33,416 bases of DNA, taken from NCBI GenBank assembly GCA_964420045.1, contig CAYQPQ010000015.1:1-33416 (forward strand), read 5' to 3'. Position 1 is the first letter of the stretch, and each line of letters starts with the position of its first letter. Of the stretch, positions 24,941 to 31,773 are shown piece after piece. Source of the DNA: GCA-016699975 sp964420045. Lineage in GTDB: Bacteria; Patescibacteriota; Minisyncoccia; Moranbacterales; UBA1568. The notes under the pieces were generated by a model that was not told the origin of the DNA, made no database searches, and saw only the letters and a list, made by a program, of their open reading frames with translations. The position numbers were made by a program, and so were the translations under genes.

Positions 24941-25342
24941 TTAATGCGAAGCACTGCGTATCGATCCATGAAACTTCGCATAAGAAAAAAGTTTACCGGG
25001 AGGAGCAAAGGTCGACTTTATCCAGCGCACAAACCTTGAGATAAGCGTCATTTGCTTCTCATATGCTTGAATAGCCTGTTGTATTTCTATAGTGGGATCT
25101 CTGTCGCCCCGACTTCTAAACTCTTGGTGATACAAATATCTTTGCACAATATTTACATTCCCCACTCGAATACAACGGAGCACACATTGTTTCCCATTCT
25201 CTCCAGCACAAGCACATCTCTCTTTTGTTCGGGGAGAAAGTCTTCCTCGCAATTCGGGATAGTCGCACTTGTTGCGTCTCATATCTCGAATGATTGGACA
25301 GATCACGGACGTACTTGCAACACCATCGTTTATCTTCTTCAT
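24941..25342 (-). CDS. Hypothetical Cys-containing basic protein
   Basis: I do not recognise this 133-residue protein. It has six Cys (C15, C26, C43, C45, C53, C57) in its first half, including ERCACAGENGKQCVLRC, which could bind metal or form disulfides, and a strongly basic C-terminal half with RFVRWIKSTFAPPGK. No signal peptide is visible. The start at 25342 is decisive: AGGAGGTG lies about six bases upstream, and the ATG overlaps the stop codon of the upstream gene by four bases. It is therefore translationally coupled to the 25339-25782 gene. Confidence 0.75.
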   Translation of the reverse strand: MKKINDGVASTSVICPIIRDMRRNKCDYPELRGRLSPRTKERCACAGENGKQCVLRCIRVGNVNIVQRYLYHQEFRSRGDRDPTIEIQQAIQAYEKQMTLISRFVRWIKSTFAPPGKLFSYAKFHGSIRSASH

Positions 25343-25782
25343 TTTCGCACCTCCTGTAGCAGCTGAAATGGGACAGTAACAATACCTACAAATTCGCGGA
25401 TCTTTGGAAGCATGGCGCGAACCCTTCTTTGCGATACGCAAGGAAAGAGTCGCTCCTTGCCGGTTGCGAGCTCGATGAGTGGCCAGAGTGGAAAATCTCT
25501 TCCGTCGATACCAATACCCGGATAGGTCTTTCGGATGATATCTATCCACACGCTAAAAGGTTCGATAACGACACCGACAAATTTCTCTTTATGCCCTCCT
25601 GCCAAGAGTACCGAGACATACCACCCGAACGATTCCCGAACACACGAGCAATCCCGCGTTTGATAGGTAAGAAAATTTACCTCTTTGTGCCACCAAATAT
25701 TCGGCTGAAATTCCGGAAATTCAAGTGGCACATGTTCTTCCCCGCCAAGCAGCAGAGCAAGCACTTCACGAAAATCAGTCAT
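25339..25782 (-). CDS. Hypothetical protein, first gene of a two-gene unit
   Basis: I do not recognise this 147-residue protein. It starts MTDFREVLALLLGGEEHV and has Trp-rich and hydrophobic stretches (FQPNIWWHKEVNFLTY, ESFGWYVSVLLAGG, GRDFPLWPLIELATGKE) that look like a soluble alpha/beta domain. The start at 25782 is well supported by GGAGGTGG six bases upstream. The leader upstream holds a consensus promoter and then an intrinsic terminator, so expression may be attenuated. The downstream partner overlaps it by four bases. Confidence 0.72.
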   Translation of the reverse strand: MTDFREVLALLLGGEEHVPLEFPEFQPNIWWHKEVNFLTYQTRDCSCVRESFGWYVSVLLAGGHKEKFVGVVIEPFSVWIDIIRKTYPGIGIDGRDFPLWPLIELATGKERLFPCVSQRRVRAMLPKIREFVGIVTVPFQLLQEVRK

Positions 25783-25832
25783 ACATCCACCTCCGGTTCC
25801 CATCCAAACAAAAATTCAAAGTTGTTAAGGCA

Positions 25833-25857
25833 CAAAAAAATCGCCCCAATGGGCGAC
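25833..25857 (-). terminator. Intrinsic terminator between gatB and the 25782 gene
   Basis: On the minus strand the stem TCGCCC / GGGCGA (arms 25851-25856 and 25841-25846) is followed by seven T residues. It lies about 95 bp after the gatB stop, but also downstream of the promoter at 25916-25943. It can both end gatB transcripts and attenuate the next unit. Confidence 0.85.
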
Positions 25858-25859
25858 TT

Positions 25860-25907
25860 TCACGCTTTCAAAAAACTATTTCCGCAAATTTTTCGTTTCG
25901 GATTCAT
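25860..25907 (-). CDS. Possible 15-residue leader peptide
   Basis: A tiny frame MNPKRKICGNSFLKA starts about two bases after the transcription start predicted from the promoter at 25916-25943. Its stop codon lies just before the terminator hairpin. The placement is like that of a leader peptide, but there is no Shine-Dalgarno and a frame this short may be chance. Confidence 0.25.
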   Translation of the reverse strand: MNPKRKICGNSFLKA

Positions 25908-25915
25908 TAGCGATC

Positions 25916-25943
25916 ATTGTACGCCTACAAAAAATTCTGTCAA
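25916..25943 (-). promoter_or_regulatory. Promoter of the 25782-25342 unit
   Basis: On the minus strand TTGACA (25938-25943) is followed by a 16-bp spacer and TACAAT (25916-25921), directly after the gatB stop codon. The predicted transcript starts near 25909 and would meet the terminator at 25833-25857 before the first gene. Confidence 0.7.
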
Positions 25944-25947
25944 GCGG

Positions 25948-27420
25948 CTACGATTTCAGTTTCTTGAGAAGCATTTCGCGTGCCATTTCCGGATTCGCCT
26001 TGCCTTTGGAAAGTTTCATGACTTGACCCACAAGGAACTGCAGCGCGTTTTCTTTGCCGCTGCGATAGTCCTCGACCGACTTTTGATTCGCAGCAATCAC
26101 CTCTTCAACAAAGACGCCGATAGACGACTCGTCGTGCGTCTGCATGAGCCCGAGACGCTCGACGATATGCGACGGATCACTGTCACCGCCTTTCATCATC
26201 TCGGCAAGCACAGCCTGTGCGCCGCTCGAGTTAACCACGCCGTCCGCCACCAACCCGATAAATTCCGCATAATTCTCCGGTGTCACTGGGACGCTCCGCA
26301 TATCGTTCCCGTGTTCCGAAAGGAACTTGCGCATTTCGGTCAAAAAATAATTTGCCGCCAGCTTCAAGAGTTTCTTCGGATCACTCTTCGTTTCTCCGGA
26401 CGCCTTCTTCTCCAAGAGTTCGCTCGCCACTCGTTCGAAGTAGTCCGCGATATCCGATTCGGAAACAAGCGAAACAGCATCCGCTTTCGGTAATCCATAT
26501 TCTTCCGCGAATCGCATTTCTTTTGCATCGGGAAGCTCCGGGAGGCTCCGACGAAGTTGATCAACATACGCTTCGGAAAAGACCAGCGCGGGAATATCCG
26601 GCTCCGGAAAGTACCGATAATCATGCGCCGACTCCTTCACTCGCTGAGACACCGTCGATCCGCGCGCATCGTCCCATCCGCGCGTTTCCTGCACCACCTT
26701 TTTCCCCGCCTGCAGCACTTCGCCTTGCCGAGCAATCTCATAGTCCGCCGCGCGTTCAACCGAACGAAACGAGTTGAGATTCTTTATTTCGACTTTCGTC
26801 CCGCTCAATCGATCCGCACCCTCTTTGTAGAGAGAAATATTCACCTCGCACCGCATTTGCCCTCTCTCCATATCCGCATCCGAAATGCCAATAAAGCGGA
26901 GAATTTGCCGGAGCCGCTGGCAGAAAGCGCGCGCCTCCTTGCCGCTCTCGAAGTCCGGCTCCGTCACAAGCTCCATAAGCGGTACGCCGGCACGATTGAA
27001 ATCAACAAGCGTTGCTCCGCCGCCCGCCGCGTGAGACAGTTTCCCTGTATCCTCTTCGAGGTGAATGCGCGTGATACGAAATGTCTTGCCATCAATCGCA
27101 AGCGCGCCCGCCTCACACAATGGCTTATCATATTGCGATATCTGGTACCCCTTCGGAAGGTCGGGGTAAAAATAGTTCTTCCTATCGAATTTCGACTCAA
27201 GACGAAGAGAGCAACCAAGCGCAATCCCCGCTCGTTGCACCGATTCGATCGCAGCGCGATTCGGTACCGGCAGCGTCCCAGGCTGCCCCGTGCACACAGG
27301 ACAAATATGCGTATTCGGCTCTTTCTCAAGTCCCTGCCCGTTTGGACACGAGCAAAACATCTTCGACTTCGTTTTGAGTTCGACATGCACCTCCATGCCA
27401 ATAACTGGAATGTATTTCAT
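25948..27420 (-). CDS. gatB: Asp-tRNA(Asn)/Glu-tRNA(Gln) amidotransferase subunit B
   Basis: GatB is the kinase and tRNA-binding subunit of the GatCAB amidotransferase, which converts mischarged Asp-tRNA-Asn or Glu-tRNA-Gln to the amide forms. The 490-residue protein shows VIGMEVHVEL, the Cys-containing region CSCPNG ... CPVCTGQPGTLPVPN, FDRKNYFYPDLPKGYQISQYD, HLEEDTGKLSH, DFNRAGVPLMELVTEPD, RCEVNIS and SAHDYRYFPEPDIP, then a C-terminal helical/YqeY tail domain. ATG 27420 is preferred over TTG 27432; no Shine-Dalgarno is visible. gatA and gatC are not in the window. A terminator follows at 25833-25857. Confidence 0.97.
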   Translation of the reverse strand: MKYIPVIGMEVHVELKTKSKMFCSCPNGQGLEKEPNTHICPVCTGQPGTLPVPNRAAIESVQRAGIALGCSLRLESKFDRKNYFYPDLPKGYQISQYDKPLCEAGALAIDGKTFRITRIHLEEDTGKLSHAAGGGATLVDFNRAGVPLMELVTEPDFESGKEARAFCQRLRQILRFIGISDADMERGQMRCEVNISLYKEGADRLSGTKVEIKNLNSFRSVERAADYEIARQGEVLQAGKKVVQETRGWDDARGSTVSQRVKESAHDYRYFPEPDIPALVFSEAYVDQLRRSLPELPDAKEMRFAEEYGLPKADAVSLVSESDIADYFERVASELLEKKASGETKSDPKKLLKLAANYFLTEMRKFLSEHGNDMRSVPVTPENYAEFIGLVADGVVNSSGAQAVLAEMMKGGDSDPSHIVERLGLMQTHDESSIGVFVEEVIAANQKSVEDYRSGKENALQFLVGQVMKLSKGKANPEMAREMLLKKLKS

Positions 27421-27516
27421 AGCAAGAAACAAAAGTATACCCCGTCAAGAAGAGTCGACCCTCCCAAGCATCTCTTCATTTATATAAACAAAATTCTCCT
27501 CAAAAGTAAACTTCTT

Positions 27517-27562
27517 TATAAAAATATGGGCAAGGAAAGCTATTACACGCTCTCCTTGCCCA
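27517..27562 (-). terminator. Intrinsic terminator after the 28438 gene
   Basis: On the minus strand a 9-bp perfect stem GGGCAAGGA / TCCTTGCCC (arms 27553-27561 and 27528-27536) is followed by ATATTTTTATAAA. It starts 34 bp after the stop codon at 27596. Confidence 0.8.
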
Positions 27563-27595
27563 AAATACACCGCTCTATTCTCTTTTCTCTTCATT

Positions 27596-28438
27596 TCAGT
27601 TGGAGCCGAGAAACAGAGGGACAATCACCTCGTAAAGACCCTCCTGGCAGAACCCTGGCCCTACTCGATATCGATGAACATTAAGGACAACTGTGTTGTC
27701 CAATAAAGCCCTGAACAACACGGAGACATAGATATTCCCCGTATCACCAGGGAAATAGTCTGGCCACTTCAATGGAATCATCAAAGACACCGTCTGGCTG
27801 TCCTGGCTATTACACTTCAAATCTTCTTGTCCCCATCCTGTCAGATTCAAAAGATTGTCCCGGGACATCTGCAGAATTACTTCGGCTCCATTGTCGATCA
27901 ATCTGATTCCGGCCGTCTCGTTTGCAACGACCACGTACGCCGCTTCCAGCACGATTCCCGCATGCCAGAAACTGCTAGGCGTTGGCCAGCTCGACATCCT
28001 AACCGAGAACATATTGTCACCCTTTTTAATCGCCGATCCATCTGGAGCGGCATACGCCAAGAGAAGTTCTCGGTACGACTCTCTCTTGACGCGAACGATG
28101 ATATCTTTTTTCGGGTTCTCGCAATGAAGAATTGCCAGCGGTCCATCCTCAGTCACGAGTTGGACTGACGGATCAGTCAAGAGTGATCCCATATCGTCCT
28201 GCGTCGGATACCCGCCATACGCACATAATTCATCTTCGTACTTGTACGCTTCGCCAATCCCCTGATATGTAAAGAGCTGCGAAGGAGCTCCATCCCCCAG
28301 ACGTACCGCTACACTCTTATTCACTTCCTGAACCATGCGATGTTCGGACAGGAACTCATCCGAACTTGTGTTGGGCTGAGCGAAAACCGCCCCTGAAAAC
28401 GACAATAAAACAACCGCTGTTGCGAGTAACTTTTTCAT
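27596..28438 (-). CDS. Secreted hypothetical protein with a structured leader
   Basis: I do not recognise this 280-residue protein. It has a clear signal peptide (MKKLLATAVVLLSFSGAVFA, cleavage after AFA likely at residue 20), and the mature part is a beta-rich soluble domain with four Cys (CAYGG, LHCEN, LKCNS, GFCQEG). No transmembrane segment or known motif is visible. The start is decisive: AAGGAGG lies six or so bases upstream of ATG 28438. A consensus promoter at 28595-28623 drives it through a leader of about 150 bases that contains a terminator and an alternative structure, and a hairpin terminator follows the gene. It lies between gatB and the UPF0200 kinase as a complete unit. Confidence 0.8.
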   Translation of the reverse strand: MKKLLATAVVLLSFSGAVFAQPNTSSDEFLSEHRMVQEVNKSVAVRLGDGAPSQLFTYQGIGEAYKYEDELCAYGGYPTQDDMGSLLTDPSVQLVTEDGPLAILHCENPKKDIIVRVKRESYRELLLAYAAPDGSAIKKGDNMFSVRMSSWPTPSSFWHAGIVLEAAYVVVANETAGIRLIDNGAEVILQMSRDNLLNLTGWGQEDLKCNSQDSQTVSLMIPLKWPDYFPGDTGNIYVSVLFRALLDNTVVLNVHRYRVGPGFCQEGLYEVIVPLFLGSN

Positions 28439-28441
28439 GAC

Positions 28442-28555
28442 AGACCTCCTTGGGTCTTTAAGCGAACGCCCCAATGACGTTCTGTGTCGGGAATGTATCA
28501 AAAAACCTTCCCACGCAGAACGCCACTGTCGGCGAACACACGAATTGGGAAGGTG
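28442..28555 (-). promoter_or_regulatory. Leader attenuator: terminator, anti-terminator and SD hairpin
   Basis: On the minus strand three structures can be drawn. The terminator has a 9-bp perfect stem ACCTTCCCA / TGGGAAGGT (arms 28546-28554 and 28505-28513), an inner CGCC/GGCG stem, and a T6 tract (28500-28505). The alternative hairpin pairs GGCGTTCTGCGTGGGAA (28510-28526) with TTCCCGACACAGAACGTC (28475-28492); it has one mismatch and one bulge and uses the 3' arm of the terminator. A third small hairpin AGACC / GGTCT (28453-28457 and 28442-28446) holds the Shine-Dalgarno. Mutually exclusive terminator and anti-terminator folds are the pattern of riboswitches, T-boxes and protein-bound attenuators. 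The ligand or trigger is unknown. Confidence 0.65.
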
Positions 28556-28594
28556 CGAATACGATCTGAAACACCTTTTTATTTTTCTACGCGG

Positions 28595-28623
28595 ATAATA
28601 TCTTATATACAAATTATTGTCAA
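28595..28623 (-). promoter_or_regulatory. Consensus promoter of the secreted-protein unit
   Basis: On the minus strand a perfect TTGACA (28618-28623) is followed by a 17-bp spacer and TATTAT (28595-28600). Transcription would begin near 28588, about 150 bases before the ATG. Confidence 0.8.
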
Positions 28624-28656
28624 GTATATATGTCAGTAAATATAGACAAAATACGC

Positions 28657-29214
28657 TTATCGGAGACTTTCTAAGACCTCCTCTATGCGTTTGTGCAATT
28701 CTTCAACCGTCCCATTGTTCTCGATAACTCTATCGGAAAGGGCGATTGGCATGCCTTGTTCGAGTCGTTTCAATTGGGCGATATCGCGAGCTTCCGCCTT
28801 CTCCCGATCCAGTGGACGTTCTTTCCTTTGCGCAAGCCGAGCATAACGAATGGCAGGTGAGGCATGAATAGTGATAGCAAAGAATCGATCTCCGAATCTC
28901 TTTTTCAAGACTTCATACTCTACCCAGCTGTATAGACTCTCTATGAGAACCGTAGGAACGTCTTCCAAGGATTCGATACGCCTCACGATTTCCTGCGCAT
29001 AGTAGTCTTCTCCAAATCTATCACGCAAATCCTCACGCACGACCCGTTCATTGTCTTGCGTCGGCTCAAGTCCCCGCTTCTGCATTTCGTCCAAGGTTAT
29101 CTGACCAAAGTACACTTTCGGACAAGAATATTTCCTCTGCACGTAAGTGGTTGCTTCCGTTTTTCCACTTCCCGGCATACCGAGAAACGCAATGTATCTT
29201 CTCTTCTGCAGCAT
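28657..29214 (-). CDS. UPF0200-like adenylate kinase-type P-loop NTPase
   Basis: The 185-residue protein resembles the archaeal UPF0200 family, a group of small nucleotide-kinase-like P-loop proteins related to dephospho-CoA kinase. It has the P-loop FLGMPGSGKTEA (residues 10-21), the family segment KRGLEPTQDNERVVREDLRDRFG, VLIESLYSWVEYEVLKKRFG, the ITIHASPAIRYARLAQRKER segment, and DRVIENNGTVEELHKRIEEVL at the end. The likely activity is phosphoryl transfer to a nucleotide or a CoA precursor, but the substrate is not known. ATG 29214 places the P-loop at the normal distance from the N-terminus; only a weak GAG is upstream. Confidence 0.8.
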   Translation of the reverse strand: MLQKRRYIAFLGMPGSGKTEATTYVQRKYSCPKVYFGQITLDEMQKRGLEPTQDNERVVREDLRDRFGEDYYAQEIVRRIESLEDVPTVLIESLYSWVEYEVLKKRFGDRFFAITIHASPAIRYARLAQRKERPLDREKAEARDIAQLKRLEQGMPIALSDRVIENNGTVEELHKRIEEVLESLR

Positions 29215-29321
29215 AATTCTCAATATAACAGAGTAATACAGACAAACAACTCTTGCCGCTTCTTCTGCACACTTTTCCTCACTATAGCCCGATACCCCCG
29301 AAAGAGGCAACTCCTTTTCTC

Positions 29322-30476
29322 TCAATGGCGGAAAACGTCACGAAACACGCCGAGCGTCTTCCGAGCCGTGTCCGTCCATTTGAATTTCGCCGCACAGGCG
29401 TTTCCCTGTCGAGAGAGCTCATCTCGGAGCGACGCATCCCGAAGCAGTTCCCGAAGCGCGCGCGCCATATCATCGGGCCGAAGCGGGTCAACAAGCACGG
29501 CACCGGTCCCGAGAGTTTCGGGAAATGAGGAGGTGTTCGATGTTACAACCGGCACGCCGCATGCCGCCGCCTCGAGCGGCGGAAATCCGAATCCTTCATA
29601 GAGCGACGGAAAAACAAACATACTAGAGAGATTGTACAGCGCCGGCTTGTCCTCATCGCGAACAAATCCCGTAAAGTGAATACGCGAACGCGACGAAAGA
29701 CAGTCTATTGCTTCAAGAGTATCTTGGTATTTCCACCCATTCGTTCCGGCGATGACCAAATTATAATCGAGCGCCTCGCCGCTTGCGACCAGCGCATCAA
29801 AAGCGCGTGCAAGTGAGAGCATGTTTTTCCGCGGCTCGATCGTTCCCACAAACAATATGAATCGATAGGGCAAGCCATACCGACGTTTCGCCTCGAGCAG
29901 TGTCGCATCATTTCTGTCCATTCGGCGGAACTGTTCCGAAATGCCACTATGTATAACTTGTATCGATTTTGGAGTCACACCGATTGTCTCTACCAGATCG
30001 TCTCGCGTCGAGTGAGACACAGCAATCACTCGATCCGCCCGAAGCGCCAGCCGACGGAAATTCACAAACGAATGCCAGAGTCGACGTTTCCATGAAAAGG
30101 TCTCGGGAGAACACTCAAACGACACGTCATGCGCCGTCAAAACAACTCGAACATCTCGTGAAAACGCCGCGAAGTTCAAATTCGGCAGAAAGAAAAGATC
30201 AGCACCGCCGATAAGCCGGTCGAGATACGGAAAGCGAAAATACCACAGACAAAAGTTGAGAAGTTTGTTCGGGATCTTCAACGATACGAGTCGAACATTT
30301 GGAAAGCGTCGGTCCCAGTCAAGAGGGCATGCGGGCAGTTTCCACGCACTCCAAAAGAGGACATACTCGTTTTCGCGATCCAGAGCGAAAATATGTTCCA
30401 AAAGCTCCAAGGTATATTCTTCAACGCCCGTCCGTTTCCCTCCGATAAGACAGCGGATATCAATCCCGATTTTCAT
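29322..30476 (-). CDS. GT4-family glycosyltransferase
   Basis: This 384-residue GT-B glycosyltransferase begins MKIGIDIRCLIGGKRTGVEEY. The donor domain starts at FILFVGTIEPRKNM and the E-x7-E motif is in EGFGFPPLEAA at about residues 292-300, followed by GVPVVTSNTSSFPETLG. Family knowledge points to sugar transfer in exopolysaccharide or lipid-linked glycan synthesis. It begins 11 bp after the Wzz-like gene, so both are likely in one surface-polysaccharide operon. It resembles the GT4 protein at 1387-2574 in its N-terminal and E-x7-E segments. Confidence 0.92.
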   Translation of the reverse strand: MKIGIDIRCLIGGKRTGVEEYTLELLEHIFALDRENEYVLFWSAWKLPACPLDWDRRFPNVRLVSLKIPNKLLNFCLWYFRFPYLDRLIGGADLFFLPNLNFAAFSRDVRVVLTAHDVSFECSPETFSWKRRLWHSFVNFRRLALRADRVIAVSHSTRDDLVETIGVTPKSIQVIHSGISEQFRRMDRNDATLLEAKRRYGLPYRFILFVGTIEPRKNMLSLARAFDALVASGEALDYNLVIAGTNGWKYQDTLEAIDCLSSRSRIHFTGFVRDEDKPALYNLSSMFVFPSLYEGFGFPPLEAAACGVPVVTSNTSSFPETLGTGAVLVDPLRPDDMARALRELLRDASLRDELSRQGNACAAKFKWTDTARKTLGVFRDVFRH

Positions 30477-30487
30477 GAAAACATCCG

Positions 30488-31096
30488 TCAATTCCGTCGT
30501 TTCGTTTCCGGCGAACCCTTCCAGTACCACCGAAACAGCACCGCAAAAAATCCGAAAAACACACCAATCGAACCCGAAAGCGCAAGCATCTTCCCCAGAC
30601 CAATACGGGCATCGGCTATCGCCGGCGTCTCGCCAACCAGAGTGAACCACCCTTCTTCCGAACGATTCTGATTGAGCGATTCCGTCTCTCGGTTGAGCAC
30701 CGTAAAAATCGCCGCAGCCACACGCTTCGCCGATTCTTGATCGCTGAGCGTATACCGAATGCGGATTACCTGCGATGAGAGCCGTCCCGCATCGAAAGAA
30801 ATACCGTCGGATACACGCGCTTCGCGAGCGATGGCGCCTACGATACGAGGCGACTCCAACCACCGAACGACCGTATCCGCAAACCGCTCATCCGCCTGCA
30901 AGCGATAGAAATCATCGTATGAATACTCGCTCGTCGCGCGAGCACCCAATCGCGCAACATTCATGGTGATCTCCGCCCCATATCGAACCGGCTGCCACGC
31001 CTGAAAGGCAAGCCCAACACAGACAAACGCGGCGATCGTTCCACAAAACAGCCACCGATATCGAGAAAAGATAAGGATGCAATCGCGAAGCTCCAT
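30488..31096 (-). CDS. Wzz-like polysaccharide chain-length or export protein
   Basis: The 202-residue protein has the Wzz topology: a transmembrane helix near the N-terminus (about residues 16-33, WLFCGTIAAFVCVGLAF), an extracytoplasmic region (ARLGARATSEYSYDDFYRLQADERFADTVVRWL), and a second helix near the C-terminus (about 170-190) followed by a basic tail. Such proteins set chain length of exported polysaccharides in Wzy-dependent systems or are the membrane part of a split tyrosine kinase. It is shorter than typical Wzz (about 330), with no kinase domain. ATG 31096 is preferred to TTG 31105. It precedes the GT4 gene by 11 bp. Confidence 0.75.
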   Translation of the reverse strand: MELRDCILIFSRYRWLFCGTIAAFVCVGLAFQAWQPVRYGAEITMNVARLGARATSEYSYDDFYRLQADERFADTVVRWLESPRIVGAIAREARVSDGISFDAGRLSSQVIRIRYTLSDQESAKRVAAAIFTVLNRETESLNQNRSEEGWFTLVGETPAIADARIGLGKMLALSGSIGVFFGFFAVLFRWYWKGSPETKRRN

Positions 31097-31191
31097 AACG
31101 GTCAATGCAGAGATATATCAACTATCAGCAATGCTTGTTCTCGATTCTCTCAGAAGAACACCTTCATGACAAGAAGCCACCTTTCTCATGT

Positions 31192-31220
31192 TTGACGCGC
31201 CAGCAAATATACCGTACAAC
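31192..31220 (+). promoter_or_regulatory. Promoter of tRNA-Arg(TCG)
   Basis: TTGACG (31192-31197), a 17-bp spacer and TACAAC (31215-31220) lie about 35 bp upstream of the tRNA and match a sigma-70-type promoter well. Confidence 0.65.
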
Positions 31221-31255
31221 AAAGAGAGCGATCGCTCGGCATGATTGCCGGCTTG

Positions 31256-31327
31256 GTCCCGATAGCTCAACGGATAGAGCACTGGTCTTCGGAACCAGGG
31301 ATGGGGGTTCGATTCCCTCTCGGGACA
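31256..31327 (+). tRNA. tRNA-Arg (anticodon TCG)
   Basis: A complete 72-base cloverleaf can be drawn. The acceptor stem is GTCCCGA / TCGGGAC (seven Watson-Crick pairs), the D stem GCTC/GAGC, the anticodon stem CTGGT/ACCAG with loop CTTCGGA, and the T stem GGGGG/CCCTC with a standard TTCGATT loop. The anticodon TCG at 31289-31291 reads CGA and probably other CGN codons. CCA is not encoded. It separates the polysaccharide genes from the GFA and Fic-DUF262 genes. Confidence 0.95.
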
Positions 31328-31359
31328 CATCTCACGTTCAATGTGAACACACTTCCATC

Positions 31360-31713
31360 TTATAATGACTTCCCATCAAACTCCTTGATGCGAAGCGGCT
31401 TCAGATCGAAGTCATCGAGACACCGCACATTGACCGCCGCCATCTCCGCGCCGTCATGTCCCTTGCCAAAGCCGAATGCCTGAATGCCACACGTCTTGCA
31501 GAAGAGATGCGCAATGCTCTTGTCGCCAAAACGATAGTCTGACAGAGCATCCTCGCCCGACAGCAGCGTGAATTGCGACTTCGGAAGAAATGTAAGCAAA
31601 AGCCCTGCTCGCTCGCACCGCGAACAATTGCACGAGAGCGCTTCCTCGATATTCTCCGCCTGCATCTCAAACCGTACCGCCCCACACTGACACCCGCCCG
31701 TATACGTTTTCAT
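31360..31713 (-). CDS. GFA/CENP-V domain zinc protein
   Basis: The 117-residue protein belongs to the glutathione-dependent formaldehyde-activating enzyme/CENP-V family of small zinc-binding folds. Visible ligands are in GGCQCGAVRFE, LSCNCSRCERAG and HLFCKTCGIQAFG. Most members have no proven activity, so a role in formaldehyde metabolism should not be assumed. ATG 31713 is preferred because AAGAG lies seven bases upstream; ATG 31719 would add two residues. It lies between tRNA-Arg(TCG) and the DUF262-HNH gene. Confidence 0.88.
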   Translation of the reverse strand: MKTYTGGCQCGAVRFEMQAENIEEALSCNCSRCERAGLLLTFLPKSQFTLLSGEDALSDYRFGDKSIAHLFCKTCGIQAFGFGKGHDGAEMAAVNVRCLDDFDLKPLRIKEFDGKSL

Positions 31714-31773
31714 AGACATACTCTTAAAAATTGAGACTCTCCCACGAACATACTATCACATCCAAAGCAAAAA

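Noticed and set aside
26557..27684. A 375-codon plus-strand open frame over gatB
   Set aside because: It is rich in Arg and His with no domain; gatB on the minus strand explains the region.
30477..30863. N-terminal extension of the second GT4 protein
   Set aside because: It overlaps the Wzz-like gene in another frame; MKIGIDIR at 30476 is the normal GT4 start.
31256..31327. tRNA-Arg(TCG) as an attachment site of an integrated element
   Set aside because: I found no direct repeat of the tRNA 3' end in the rest of the window and no integrase; the right boundary is outside the window.
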